From the NCBI GenBank assembly GCA_044370415.1, contig JBILVO010000062.1:1-20845 (forward strand): DNA of 20,845 bases, given 5' to 3'. The position numbers were made by a program, and so were the translations under genes. The DNA is from CAMCQY01 sp044370415. GTDB lineage: Bacteria; Planctomycetota; Planctomycetia; Pirellulales; UBA1268. The notes under the pieces are model-generated. The model saw nothing but the letters and a program-made list of their open reading frames with translations, searched no databases and was not told the origin of the DNA. Below, in pieces: positions 8,457-17,300 of the stretch (position 1 is its first letter; each line of letters begins with the position of its first letter).

Positions 8457-9518
8457 ATGTCTTCCGAACGGAGCGGCGGCGGCATCCCGCGCCGGAAACT
8501 GCTCGCCACCGCGGCCCCGATCGCGGCGGCCCTGCCGAGGACGGCCCGCGCCGCGGAGCAGGCCGGCGGTCAGCAGCCAGTGCGGCTCGGCATCATCGGC
8601 CTCGACACGTCGCACGCGCCGGCGTTCGCCAAGCTCTTCAACGCCGCCGACGACCCGCAGCACGTGCCCGGCTGCCGCGTCGTCGCGGCGCACCCTCACG
8701 GCAGCCGCACGATCGAATCCAGCATGAAGCGGATTTCCGAGTACACCGAGGCGGTGAAGAAGCACGGCGTGGAGATCGTGGACGGGGTCGGACCTCTGGT
8801 GGAGCGGGTCGACGCGGTGCTCCTCGAGACGAACGACGGCGGCCCGCATCTCGAGCAGGCCGCCGTGGTGCTGCGGGCCGGCAAGCCGCTGTTCATCGAC
8901 AAGCCGGTGGCCGCCTCGCTCGCCGACACGATCGCGATCTACCGGCTCGCCGCGGAGCGGTCGGTGCCGATCTTCAGCTCGTCGTCGCTGCGGTTCGCCG
9001 CCGGCACCCAGGCGGTGCGCAATGGCTCCATCGGCGACGTCACCGGCTGCGACACCTGGTCTCCCTGCGCCACCGAGCCGTCGCACCCGGACTTCTTCTG
9101 GTACGGCATCCACGGCTGCGAGTCGCTCTTCACCGTGATGGGGGCGGCGTGCGAGACCGTGTCGCGGACCAGCACGCCCGACTTCGAGCACGCCGTCGGT
9201 GTCTGGAGCGGCGGCCGCATCGGCACTTTTCGCGGCATTCGCCGCGGTGCGAGCGGGTACGGCGGCACCGCCTTCGGCACCAAGGGGACGGCGGCCGTAG
9301 GCATGTTCGACGGCTACCGTCCGCTGGGCGTGGTGATCGCGGAGTTCATGCGAACGCGACAGCCGCCCGTGCCGCCGGCAGAGACGCTCGCGCTCTACGC
9401 CTTCATGGAGGCTGCCGACGAGAGCAAGCGGCGGGGCGGCGGTCCGGTGCGGCTGGCCGAGATGATGGCGCGGGCCGAGGCAGCCGCGACCGAGCGGCTG
9501 GCGAAGCTCCCCGCGTAG
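8457..9518 (+). CDS. Gfo/Idh/MocA family oxidoreductase, Tat-exported
   Basis: This 353-residue protein has an N-terminal Rossmann domain and a C-terminal alpha/beta domain typical of NAD(P)-dependent sugar oxidoreductases. GGAG at 8446-8449 is well placed for the ATG. A twin-arginine signal, PRRKLLATA (residues 11-19), and an AAL...ARA segment indicate export in folded form with cofactor bound, as in many planctomycete members. The nucleotide-binding loop reads RLGIIGLDTSH (from about residue 42), a variant of the usual GxGxxG. The family EKP motif appears as DKP (LFIDKPVAAS, ~residues 145-155). FWYGIHGCESLF supplies the conserved histidine region. It heads the same-strand run that continues with the NagB-like and deacetylase-like genes, 57 nt before the preferred NagB start. 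The sugar substrate is unknown. Confidence 0.88.
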   Translation: MSSERSGGGIPRRKLLATAAPIAAALPRTARAAEQAGGQQPVRLGIIGLDTSHAPAFAKLFNAADDPQHVPGCRVVAAHPHGSRTIESSMKRISEYTEAVKKHGVEIVDGVGPLVERVDAVLLETNDGGPHLEQAAVVLRAGKPLFIDKPVAASLADTIAIYRLAAERSVPIFSSSSLRFAAGTQAVRNGSIGDVTGCDTWSPCATEPSHPDFFWYGIHGCESLFTVMGAACETVSRTSTPDFEHAVGVWSGGRIGTFRGIRRGASGYGGTAFGTKGTAAVGMFDGYRPLGVVIAEFMRTRQPPVPPAETLALYAFMEAADESKRRGGGPVRLAEMMARAEAAATERLAKLPA

Positions 9519-9540
9519 CCCCCGGCGTCGATCGATCCGC

Positions 9541-9546
9541 TACCGT
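9541..9546 (+). promoter_or_regulatory. Candidate -10 box TACCGT
   Basis: TACCGT lies 29 bp before the ATG at 9576 and only 5 bp before the in-frame ATG at 9552. If real, transcription would start near 9553, arguing for 9576 as the start. There is no clear -35 hexamer. This is a weak call. Confidence 0.22.
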
Positions 9547-9575
9547 CTCCCATGCCCCAGCGAGCGACACGCGCC

Positions 9576-10337
9576 ATGAAGATCACCGTGCATCCCGGCC
9601 GCCCCGAACTCGGACGGGCCGCCGCAGCCGAGGCGGCCGACAGGCTCAGGGCCGCCTGCCGCGAGCGTGGCGTCGCGAATCTCGTCATCGCCACCGGCGC
9701 CTCCCAGTTCGAGGTCCTCGGCACGCTCGCCGCCGAGGCGGGCATCGACTGGCCGTCGATCACGATCTTCCACCTCGACGAATACGTGGGGCTCCCGGCC
9801 GACCATCCCGCGAGCTTCCGCCGCTATCTCCGCGAGCGGTTCATCCAGCAGCTGCCCGCGCTGCCCGCCGCGTTTCACGAGATCGACGGGCAGGCCGACC
9901 CGCGGGCCGAATGCCGGCGGCTCGCGGCGCTCGTGCCCGCGGGCGAGTTCGATCTGGCGATGATCGGGATCGGGGAGAACGCCCATCTCGCGTTCAACGA
10001 CCCGCCGGCCGATTTCGACACGACCGCGTGCTATCTCGTGGTGGGGCTCGACGAGGCCTGCCGCCGGCAGCAGGTGGGCGAAGGCTGGTTCCCAGACATG
10101 GCGGCCGTGCCGACGCAGGCGATCTCGATGTCGGTGCGACGGATGCTCGCCGCCCGCACGCTGATCTGCTCGGTGCCCGACCGCGTCAAGGCCGAGGCGG
10201 TGCGGGCGAGCATCGAAGGGCCGCTGACGCCGGAGGTGCCCGCATCGATCCTGCGGCAGCATCCGGACTGCCGCCTGCACCTCGACAGGCACTCGTCCGC
10301 GCTCCTGCGGCCCTCGTCCCTGCACGGCCCCGCCTGA
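9576..10337 (+). CDS. Glucosamine-6-phosphate deaminase (NagB/6-phosphogluconolactonase) family protein
   Basis: This 253-residue cytoplasmic protein is of the COG0363 family, whose NagB members convert glucosamine-6-phosphate to fructose-6-phosphate and ammonia. I chose the ATG at 9576 (MKITVHPGR), which matches the usual N-terminus; the ATG at 9552 adds eight unlikely residues. Motifs: phosphate-loop-like IATGASQFEVL, catalytic-base region FHLDEYVGL (Asp68 from this start), and GIGENAHLAFNDPP containing the ring-opening His137. Compared with the E. coli motif GVGNDGHIAFNEP, the Asp and Glu that pair with the histidine are Asn and Asp here, so substrate or rate may differ from classical NagB. 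It ends 16 nt before the deacetylase-fold gene, consistent with one transcript. A related sugar-phosphate isomerase or lactonase role is the main alternative. Confidence 0.82.
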   Translation: MKITVHPGRPELGRAAAAEAADRLRAACRERGVANLVIATGASQFEVLGTLAAEAGIDWPSITIFHLDEYVGLPADHPASFRRYLRERFIQQLPALPAAFHEIDGQADPRAECRRLAALVPAGEFDLAMIGIGENAHLAFNDPPADFDTTACYLVVGLDEACRRQQVGEGWFPDMAAVPTQAISMSVRRMLAARTLICSVPDRVKAEAVRASIEGPLTPEVPASILRQHPDCRLHLDRHSSALLRPSSLHGPA

Positions 10338-10353
10338 AGACGGAGCACCGCGC

Positions 10354-11292
<939 letters not shown>

Positions 11293-11321
11293 CCGCTCCG
11301 CCAGCACACCCTGCCACAGTC

Positions 11322-11357
11322 TGCCGCACCGGCCGACCACGTCGGCGGCCGGCGGCA
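11322..11357. terminator. Candidate bidirectional terminator hairpin
   Basis: A nested inverted repeat lies between two convergent genes. The outer arms are TGCCGC (11322-11327) and GCGGCA (11352-11357). The inner arms are GCCGAC (11332-11337) and GTCGGC (11341-11346) around CAC. There is no T-run, but the position 29 bp after the deacetylase stop and 15 bp beyond the DUF1080 stop fits termination in both directions. Confidence 0.5.
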
Positions 11358-11371
11358 CTCCCCCGGCTGGC

Positions 11372-12037
11372 TCACCGCGCCGCGGGCAGCTCGTCGATGA
11401 CGATGTCCTTGAACCGCACCTCGGACACCGCGTTGCCGTGGATCTGCAGGGCGATCACGCCGCTGGCCGGCAGGCCCGACTCGGGCTCGGTGTAGTCGAC
11501 GGTCTGGACGCCGTTGAGCCACAACTGGATCCGTGGGCCTTCGGCGCGAATCCGGTAGTCGTTCCACTCGCCGGCACGCACCGCCTGCTTCGCCACCTCC
11601 GGGGTCGGCTTGGCCAGCATCCGCTTCCGCCGCGACTCGTCGTAGAGGGCGCCGTCGTGGCCCGCGCCGAAGTCGGCCTGATAGCCGATCACCTCGTGGT
11701 CGTTCGGAATCCGCTCGCTGCGGAACTGGATGCCGGAGTTCACGAAGCCCTCCGTGCCGGTGAGCCTGATCTTCAGCCGCAGGTCGAAGTTGCCGTACCG
11801 CTGCGTCGTGCAAAGGAAGTCGTTCTTCTCCTGCTTCCGGCCCGGCTTGCCGGCCACGATCACGCCGTCCTCGATCCGCCAGACGCCGGCGGTGTCGCCC
11901 TCCCAGCCGGCGAACGTGCGGCCGTCGAAGAGCGGCGTCTCGGCACGGCCCGCCGCCGCCGACACCATGCCGGCCATGAACACCACGAACACCACGAGCA
12001 CCGCCCCGCATCGCCCCAGCCCGAGTCGTCCACGCAT
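11372..12037 (-). CDS. DUF1080 (3-keto-disaccharide hydrolase family) secreted protein
   Basis: This 221-residue protein has a signal peptide (AVLVVFVVFMAGMVSAAAG) and a single DUF1080 jelly-roll domain. The domain starts with the family hallmark LFDGRTFAGWEGD. WRIEDGVIVAG, SGIQFRSERI, GYQADFGAGHDGALYDESRR and WNDYRIRAEGPRIQLWLNG follow in the usual order. The length is typical of single-domain members. DUF1080 proteins are related to concanavalin-like glucanases, and some hydrolyse 3-keto-glucosides made by Gfo/Idh-type dehydrogenases. That would fit the exported oxidoreductase at 8457-9518, although the two genes are on opposite strands. GGAG 7 nt before the ATG and a TTGACA-N18-TACAAC promoter support the start. 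It ends convergently with the deacetylase gene. Confidence 0.92.
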   Translation of the reverse strand: MRGRLGLGRCGAVLVVFVVFMAGMVSAAAGRAETPLFDGRTFAGWEGDTAGVWRIEDGVIVAGKPGRKQEKNDFLCTTQRYGNFDLRLKIRLTGTEGFVNSGIQFRSERIPNDHEVIGYQADFGAGHDGALYDESRRKRMLAKPTPEVAKQAVRAGEWNDYRIRAEGPRIQLWLNGVQTVDYTEPESGLPASGVIALQIHGNAVSEVRFKDIVIDELPAAR

Positions 12038-12089
12038 GTCCCGCTCCAGTGCTTTCGTCGTGCCTCCCCGCCCCCGCGGGGTCGTCGCG

Positions 12090-12119
12090 GTTGTACGACC
12101 GCCGGCGACGGCCTGTCAA
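12090..12119 (-). promoter_or_regulatory. Sigma-70-like promoter of the DUF1080 gene
   Basis: Reading the minus strand, TTGACA (12119-12114) is followed after 18 bp by TACAAC (12095-12090). This gives a leader of roughly 45 nt before the ATG at 12037 with its GGAG site. It is the best -35/-10 pair seen in the window. Confidence 0.6.
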
Positions 12120-12252
12120 ACGCCGGACTGGCGGCGCGGCGTCGATATCGGCATTGCCATGATCCGAGCGGACGATGAAAATCCCGGCCGCTCGAGCCCA
12201 CCCCCGCCCGCGCACCGCCGACCGACACACCGCCGCCGCCCCGGAGGCCGAC

Positions 12253-14376
12253 ATGGACATCTGCAGCCACCGGCACCTCTGGGGCCCCAACGCCTGGGCG
12301 GCCGTGCCGGTGCTCGACGCGACCGTGCGGTGCGACGGCCAGGACGACGCCGACGCGTTCGCACGGACGGTGGCCGCGATCGACGCCGCCATCCCCGAGC
12401 GCGGGGCGGTGTTCGGCCCCTTCCCACGCGGCGCGGGCACGGCGGCCGTGCGGATGCGGCTGCTCGCCGAGGTGGCGCTGTCCCTGCAGGCCATCGCCCG
12501 GCCGCCCGCGGCCCGCTTCCACCGTGCCATTCCCACCGGCGACCCGACGCTGTTTCGCATCGCGATCGAGGCTCCCGACCCGACGCTGGCGGCGGAGTGC
12601 CTGCACCGCGCGGAGGCGATCGTCACGGATGCCGCCGCAGCCGCGCTCGATCTCGCCGAGATGCGGGAGGACCTCGTCGATATCGCCGACGACGCCTGCG
12701 TGGGGCCGAGCACGATGCTCATGGTGCACGCGGCGGAGGACCGCGGCATCCCGTGGAGGCGGATCGGCGACCAGAGCCTCGTGCAGCTCGGCCAGGGGGC
12801 GCGGCAGCGGCGGATCTGGACGGCCGAGACCGACCGTACCCCCGTGATCGCCGAATCGATCTCCCGCAACAAGCAGCTCACCAAGCGGCTGATCTCGGCG
12901 GCGGGCGTCCCGGTGCCGCGCGGCCGCGTGGTCGACAGCGCCGCGGAGGCGTGGGAGGCGGCCGAGTGGATCGGCGGGCCGTTCGTCCTCAAGCCGCTCG
13001 ACGGTAATCACGGCCGCGGCGTGTTCCTCAACCTCACCACCCGCGAGGAGGTCGAGCAGGCGTATCCGTTCGCCGCCGACGAGGGCAGGTCGAGCGACCT
13101 CGTGGTCGTCGAGGAATACGTGAAGGGCGTCGAGCACCGGCTGCTCGTCGTCGGCGGGAAGGTGCGGGCGTGCGCCAAGGGGGAATACGTCTACGTCACC
13201 GGGGACGGCCAGAGCACCGTCGCCGCGCTGATCGACAGCCAGGTCAACAGCAACGATCCGCGCCGCGGCTCGTCCGATGCGATGCCCAACAAGACGGTGA
13301 AGGTCGACTCGGTGGTCCTCACCGAGCTCGCGCAGCAGGGCCTGGGCCCCGACGCGGTCCCGGATTCGGGCCGGCAGGTGCTCGTGAAGCGGTCGGGCAC
13401 GCACGGTCCCGACGTGCTCGCCAAGGTGCATCCGGAGATCGCCGCGGCGGCTGTGAGGGCAGCCCGTGCCGTGGGGCTCGACGTCGCCGGCATCGATCTG
13501 GTCGCCCAGGACATCTCGCGGCCGCTCCACGAGCAGGGGGCCAAGGTCTGCGAGGTGAACGCGGGACCGCAGCTCCTGATCCACTCAAACCCGTCGACGG
13601 GCCCCGGCGTTCCCGTGGGGGAGGTGATCGTGGACGAGCTCTTCGCCACCGGCCGTGACGGCAGGATCCCGATCGCCGTGCTCTGCGGCCGGCACGCGGT
13701 GCAGGCCGCCGTCCTCGTGGAGCGCATCCTGCGGGCCGCCGGCCGCGTGCCCGGGCTCACGTCCGCAGCCGGCCAGTGGGTGGCCGGATGGCATTGCGAC
13801 GACGAGCCGCACGATTCGGCCGAGGCGGCCCGCGATCTGCTCCTGTCGCCGGAGATCGAGTCCGCGGTGTTCCAGCTCGACTGGCGATCGGTGGTGGCCG
13901 AGGGCATGCCGGCCGACCGCTGCGACGTGCTCGTGCTCCTCGATGGCGACGAGCACGGCACAACGCCGGCGCAGGTCAATCCCGCCGGCGTCGACGAGAT
14001 CGATGCGCAGGAGGCCGCCCGCCGGGCGCTGCTGCGGGCCGTGGGTCCGTCCGGCGTGGTCGTCGCCCCGGCGGCAGCCCATGCCGACCTGGCCGCGGCC
14101 CTCGAGGTCGACGCGCGGCTGATCCTGGTCGAGGGCCCGGCCGACGCCGTGGCGGCAGGCGGGCACGGCGCGACGGTGCGCCGCGTCGGCGTCGACAGCG
14201 GTCGAATCGTCTGCGCCGACGGCGACGCGCGTCTGCCCGTCATTGCCCTCGACGAGGTTGGAGGCACCCGCGCCGATGGCGACACGGATCGGATCGCGCT
14301 GCTGGCCGCCGTGGCGGCCGGGCTCGGCCTGGGCGTGCCGCTGGAGACGATCAGGGCGGCGCTGTCGGACCGTTGA
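12253..14376 (+). CDS. Cyanophycin-synthetase-like ATP-grasp protein with degenerate Mur-ligase domain
   Basis: This 707-residue homologue of cyanophycin synthetase belongs to the family that builds a poly-Asp backbone with Arg side chains. The ATG at 12253 is preferred over 12175: GGAGG (12243-12247) is 5 nt away, and MDICSHRHLWGPNAW aligns with the family N-terminus (xxLRGPNxW). The N domain (1-~160) ends near CVGPSTMLMVHAAEDRGIPW. The ATP-grasp domain (~180-470) has Lys247 and glycine loop DGNHGRG (250-256), a QSTVAALID segment, and metal-binding Glu434/Asn436 (CEVNAGP). The third domain begins at IPI (472-474), where family members have a GTNGKTT P-loop. Here Gly479 is followed by Arg-His-Ala-Val-Gln-Ala, so the Walker lysine is gone and the ~228 remaining residues are short for this domain. 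I infer one working ligase centre. CphA2-type enzymes, or synthesis of a different peptide, are possible. It overlaps the NOS gene tail to tail by 26 bp. Confidence 0.85.
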   Translation: MDICSHRHLWGPNAWAAVPVLDATVRCDGQDDADAFARTVAAIDAAIPERGAVFGPFPRGAGTAAVRMRLLAEVALSLQAIARPPAARFHRAIPTGDPTLFRIAIEAPDPTLAAECLHRAEAIVTDAAAAALDLAEMREDLVDIADDACVGPSTMLMVHAAEDRGIPWRRIGDQSLVQLGQGARQRRIWTAETDRTPVIAESISRNKQLTKRLISAAGVPVPRGRVVDSAAEAWEAAEWIGGPFVLKPLDGNHGRGVFLNLTTREEVEQAYPFAADEGRSSDLVVVEEYVKGVEHRLLVVGGKVRACAKGEYVYVTGDGQSTVAALIDSQVNSNDPRRGSSDAMPNKTVKVDSVVLTELAQQGLGPDAVPDSGRQVLVKRSGTHGPDVLAKVHPEIAAAAVRAARAVGLDVAGIDLVAQDISRPLHEQGAKVCEVNAGPQLLIHSNPSTGPGVPVGEVIVDELFATGRDGRIPIAVLCGRHAVQAAVLVERILRAAGRVPGLTSAAGQWVAGWHCDDEPHDSAEAARDLLLSPEIESAVFQLDWRSVVAEGMPADRCDVLVLLDGDEHGTTPAQVNPAGVDEIDAQEAARRALLRAVGPSGVVVAPAAAHADLAAALEVDARLILVEGPADAVAAGGHGATVRRVGVDSGRIVCADGDARLPVIALDEVGGTRADGDTDRIALLAAVAAGLGLGVPLETIRAALSDR

Positions 14377-17300
14377 CCGCGGCTGGCTGCTCCCACGCCG
14401 GCTTCTGGTAACGGTAGGCCGGCTTGATGGAGACGTCCTCGAAGGGCTCGCGGTAGAGCACCGACGTCGACGCCGACACCGGCGGCACGAGCCACATCCA
14501 CCGGCCATAGGGCTCCCGGCCCGCCGACTGCTCGTTGCGGCAGAACTCCAGAAACTCGTGGCCCACCGCGTGGTGGTCGGCGATCCGCACGCCGGCCTTG
14601 TCGAACGAGCGCAGCACCGCGTCGACGAGCAGCAGCAGCGCCTTGTCGCGCCAGAGCGTGCGGTCGCTGGAGATGTCGAGGCCCATCCGCTCGGCGATCT
14701 CGGGCAGCAGGTTGTAGCGGTCGGCGTCGCTGAAGTTGCGGGCGGCGATCTCGGCGTCGAGATACCAGCCGTTGAACGGGGCGAAGCGGTACATGATTCC
14801 GCCGGCGTCGAGGGCCATGTCGCTGACCGCGGGGACGGCGTACCACTTGAGTCCCCGGCCGGCCAGCCAGAGGTGCTCGGGATGGACGATCGGCACTTCG
14901 GGGCGGCAGTCGGGAGGCAGCTGGTAGAGCCGTGGCCCGGCCTCCGGCGTCTCGATCACCACGGGCAGCAGATCGAAATCGGTGCCGGGCGGCTCCCAGC
15001 CGAGGGCCATGATCCGCCGCGTCAGTTCGTTCTGCGCCGGATCGCCTACCTGGCGGCCGGAGCGGAGCCTGAACCCCGCGTAGCGGAGCAGCTGCGGATT
15101 CCAGATCCGCGGGCCGGGCCGGCCGGCCGCGGCAGGGGCGAAGACGGTGATCGCGGGCCGGATGTCGCCGCCGTTGAACGCGAACCGCAGGTGCTCGAAG
15201 AGCGCCTCGGCCATCGCGTCGGGCTCGACGAGATGGCGGCAGTCACGCAGGTGCAGCCCCTGCCAGTAGAGCCGTCCCACGCAGCGGCTCGCGTTCCGCC
15301 AGGCGACCCGCGCGGCGAATCCCAGCTCGTCGAGCGTCATCCGCCAGGTGCCCTCGACGGCGAACGACTCGCGCATCTCCGCGATCCGCGGCGCGGGGTC
15401 GTCGTCCGGCCGCTGCTCCGCGAAAAACTGCCGCAGGAACCGGTCGGCCTGCTCCTCGGCGGGCATGGTCGTCGACACCGGCACCTCTCCGCCCGCCGGG
15501 CAGACGGGCGTGAAGGGCCGCCGGCGCCAGCCCCCAGGGCGGCCCACGCTCCCCTCGCCCCGCAGCGGATGATCGAAGCTCTCGCTGGCGACCGTCACGC
15601 CCGGCAGGTCCGCGACCCCCTTGGCCATCGCGGCGTTGAAGCCCGCCGGTCCGCACAGAATGACCTCGCACGGCGCATGCGCCGCAACCCGCCCGCGCAG
15701 CGCGTCGGCCGACAGCCTGCCCCGCGTGCCGCTCTCCCACAGCTCGAAGCCGATCCGACCGGCCGCCGCTGCCGCCGCGAGCTCGTCGAGATAGGCGGCC
15801 GCCTCGCGGGACCGCGCCGCGTAGACCACAATCACGCGGCGATGATCCGCGAGCCGGCGGACCGCCGCCATCGCGGGCGTGACGCCGATGCCGGCCACGA
15901 CGTAGACCAGCGGACGCGGGTCGGCAGGATCGGGGCAGAGGTCGCCCTGCGGCGGCAGCACGCGGACGACCGTGCCCTCGTCGGCCGCCGCGAGCCACCG
16001 CGAGAAGAGGCCCCCGACCTCGAGCTTCACGCCCAGCTCGTAGCCGTCTGCGCCGGCCGCCGTGAGCGTGTAGGGCCGCCCGACCCACCGGCCGTCGATC
16101 AGTCCCTCGACGCCGACGTGCTGACCAACCCGCGCCATCGGCAGCGGCGTGTCGTCGATCGGCACGAGCCGGGCCCGCACGGCCCCGGCCGCCAGCGGCG
16201 TGATACTCACCCGGCACAGCGCGAATCCTGCGCCGCCGAGCAGCCCGGCGAGCCGTCCGCGGCAGCCCCCACAGACGCCGCCGGCTCCCGTGAGCCGCGA
16301 GAGGTCTTCGACGGTCGCCGCGGACCGCGTCGCGGCGCGGACGGCCGCCGACGTGGCCTGCGTGCAGCTGCAGACGACCTCGGCGCCGGAGGGCGCCCGC
16401 TCCACGGCTGCCTCCGCGAGCCAGCCGCCGGTGGCAACGAAGGCCCGCCGCTGCCACTCCGCGACGACACCGCCGCGCAGCAGGAGCGACATCAGCTCGG
16501 GCAGATGCGGCCAAGGCCCGTTGACCGACAGGCCGACGAGGCGATCCGCCGCGCCGAGCATCAGGGTCGCCGAGCCGTCCGGCGCGCTGACGACGTCGCG
16601 CGGGGCGTCGACGTCGGCCCGCACCGCCTCCGTCCGCTGCCCGGCCGGGAAGTGCCGCACGCGGACCCGGCCCGCGACGGCGCCGGAATAGTCGGTCACG
16701 ATGCACGACTCCTCGCCGACGTTGGCGAGGTAGCGGTAGGCGGTGCCGAGCGTCGGCAGGGCATGGGCGGATGCCAGGCCGCTGAGCATGGTGGCGAACG
16801 GCCCCGCACCCCGGCTCGACCCCTCCAGCACGGCCGCGTCGATCACGAGCACCTCTGCAGACGAGAGCGCCGCCGCCCGCAGCATCCGCGGCCGACAGGC
16901 CAGCGTGCCCCGCTCTCCCACGAGCAGCCCGGGGCCGATCGTCTCGCTCGGCTCCGGGCAGCCTGGCGGCCAGAGGCCGATCGTGCCCGACAGGACGAAG
17001 TAGGCGTGCGTCGAGGGATCGCCGGGCTCGAAGAGCACCTCACCGGTCCGCAACTGCCGGGGTAGGGCGGGGCCGGCCGCAGCGGCACCCACAAGCTCGG
17101 CGGCGAGCGCCTTCCACTTGCGCCACGCGTTTTCCACCGACTGCCGCTGCATCGCCGTGCCCGCCGCCGGATCGGCGGCGACGGTCGAGCCGAAGACTGC
17201 CCCGGGCAACACGGCGACGGCCGCCGGCTCGAGCGCGATCACCGTCGCGGAGCGGAAGTGCCTGCCGCTGGAAAGCGCCTGCTCGCCGAGGAGCGCCCCG

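Noticed and set aside
12175..12252. Upstream ATG for the cyanophycin-synthetase-like gene
   Set aside because: The extra 26 residues are Arg/Ala/Pro-rich, and the family N-terminus aligns at the ATG at 12253, which has a well-placed GGAGG.
11860..13584. Long minus-strand frame opposite the cyanophycin-synthetase-like gene
   Set aside because: It would run through the promoter region into the DUF1080 gene in another frame and has no domain signal.
14243..17065. 940-codon open frame on the plus strand opposite the NOS gene
   Set aside because: No motifs and Arg/Pro/Gly-biased composition. The minus frame carries all NOS and reductase motifs.
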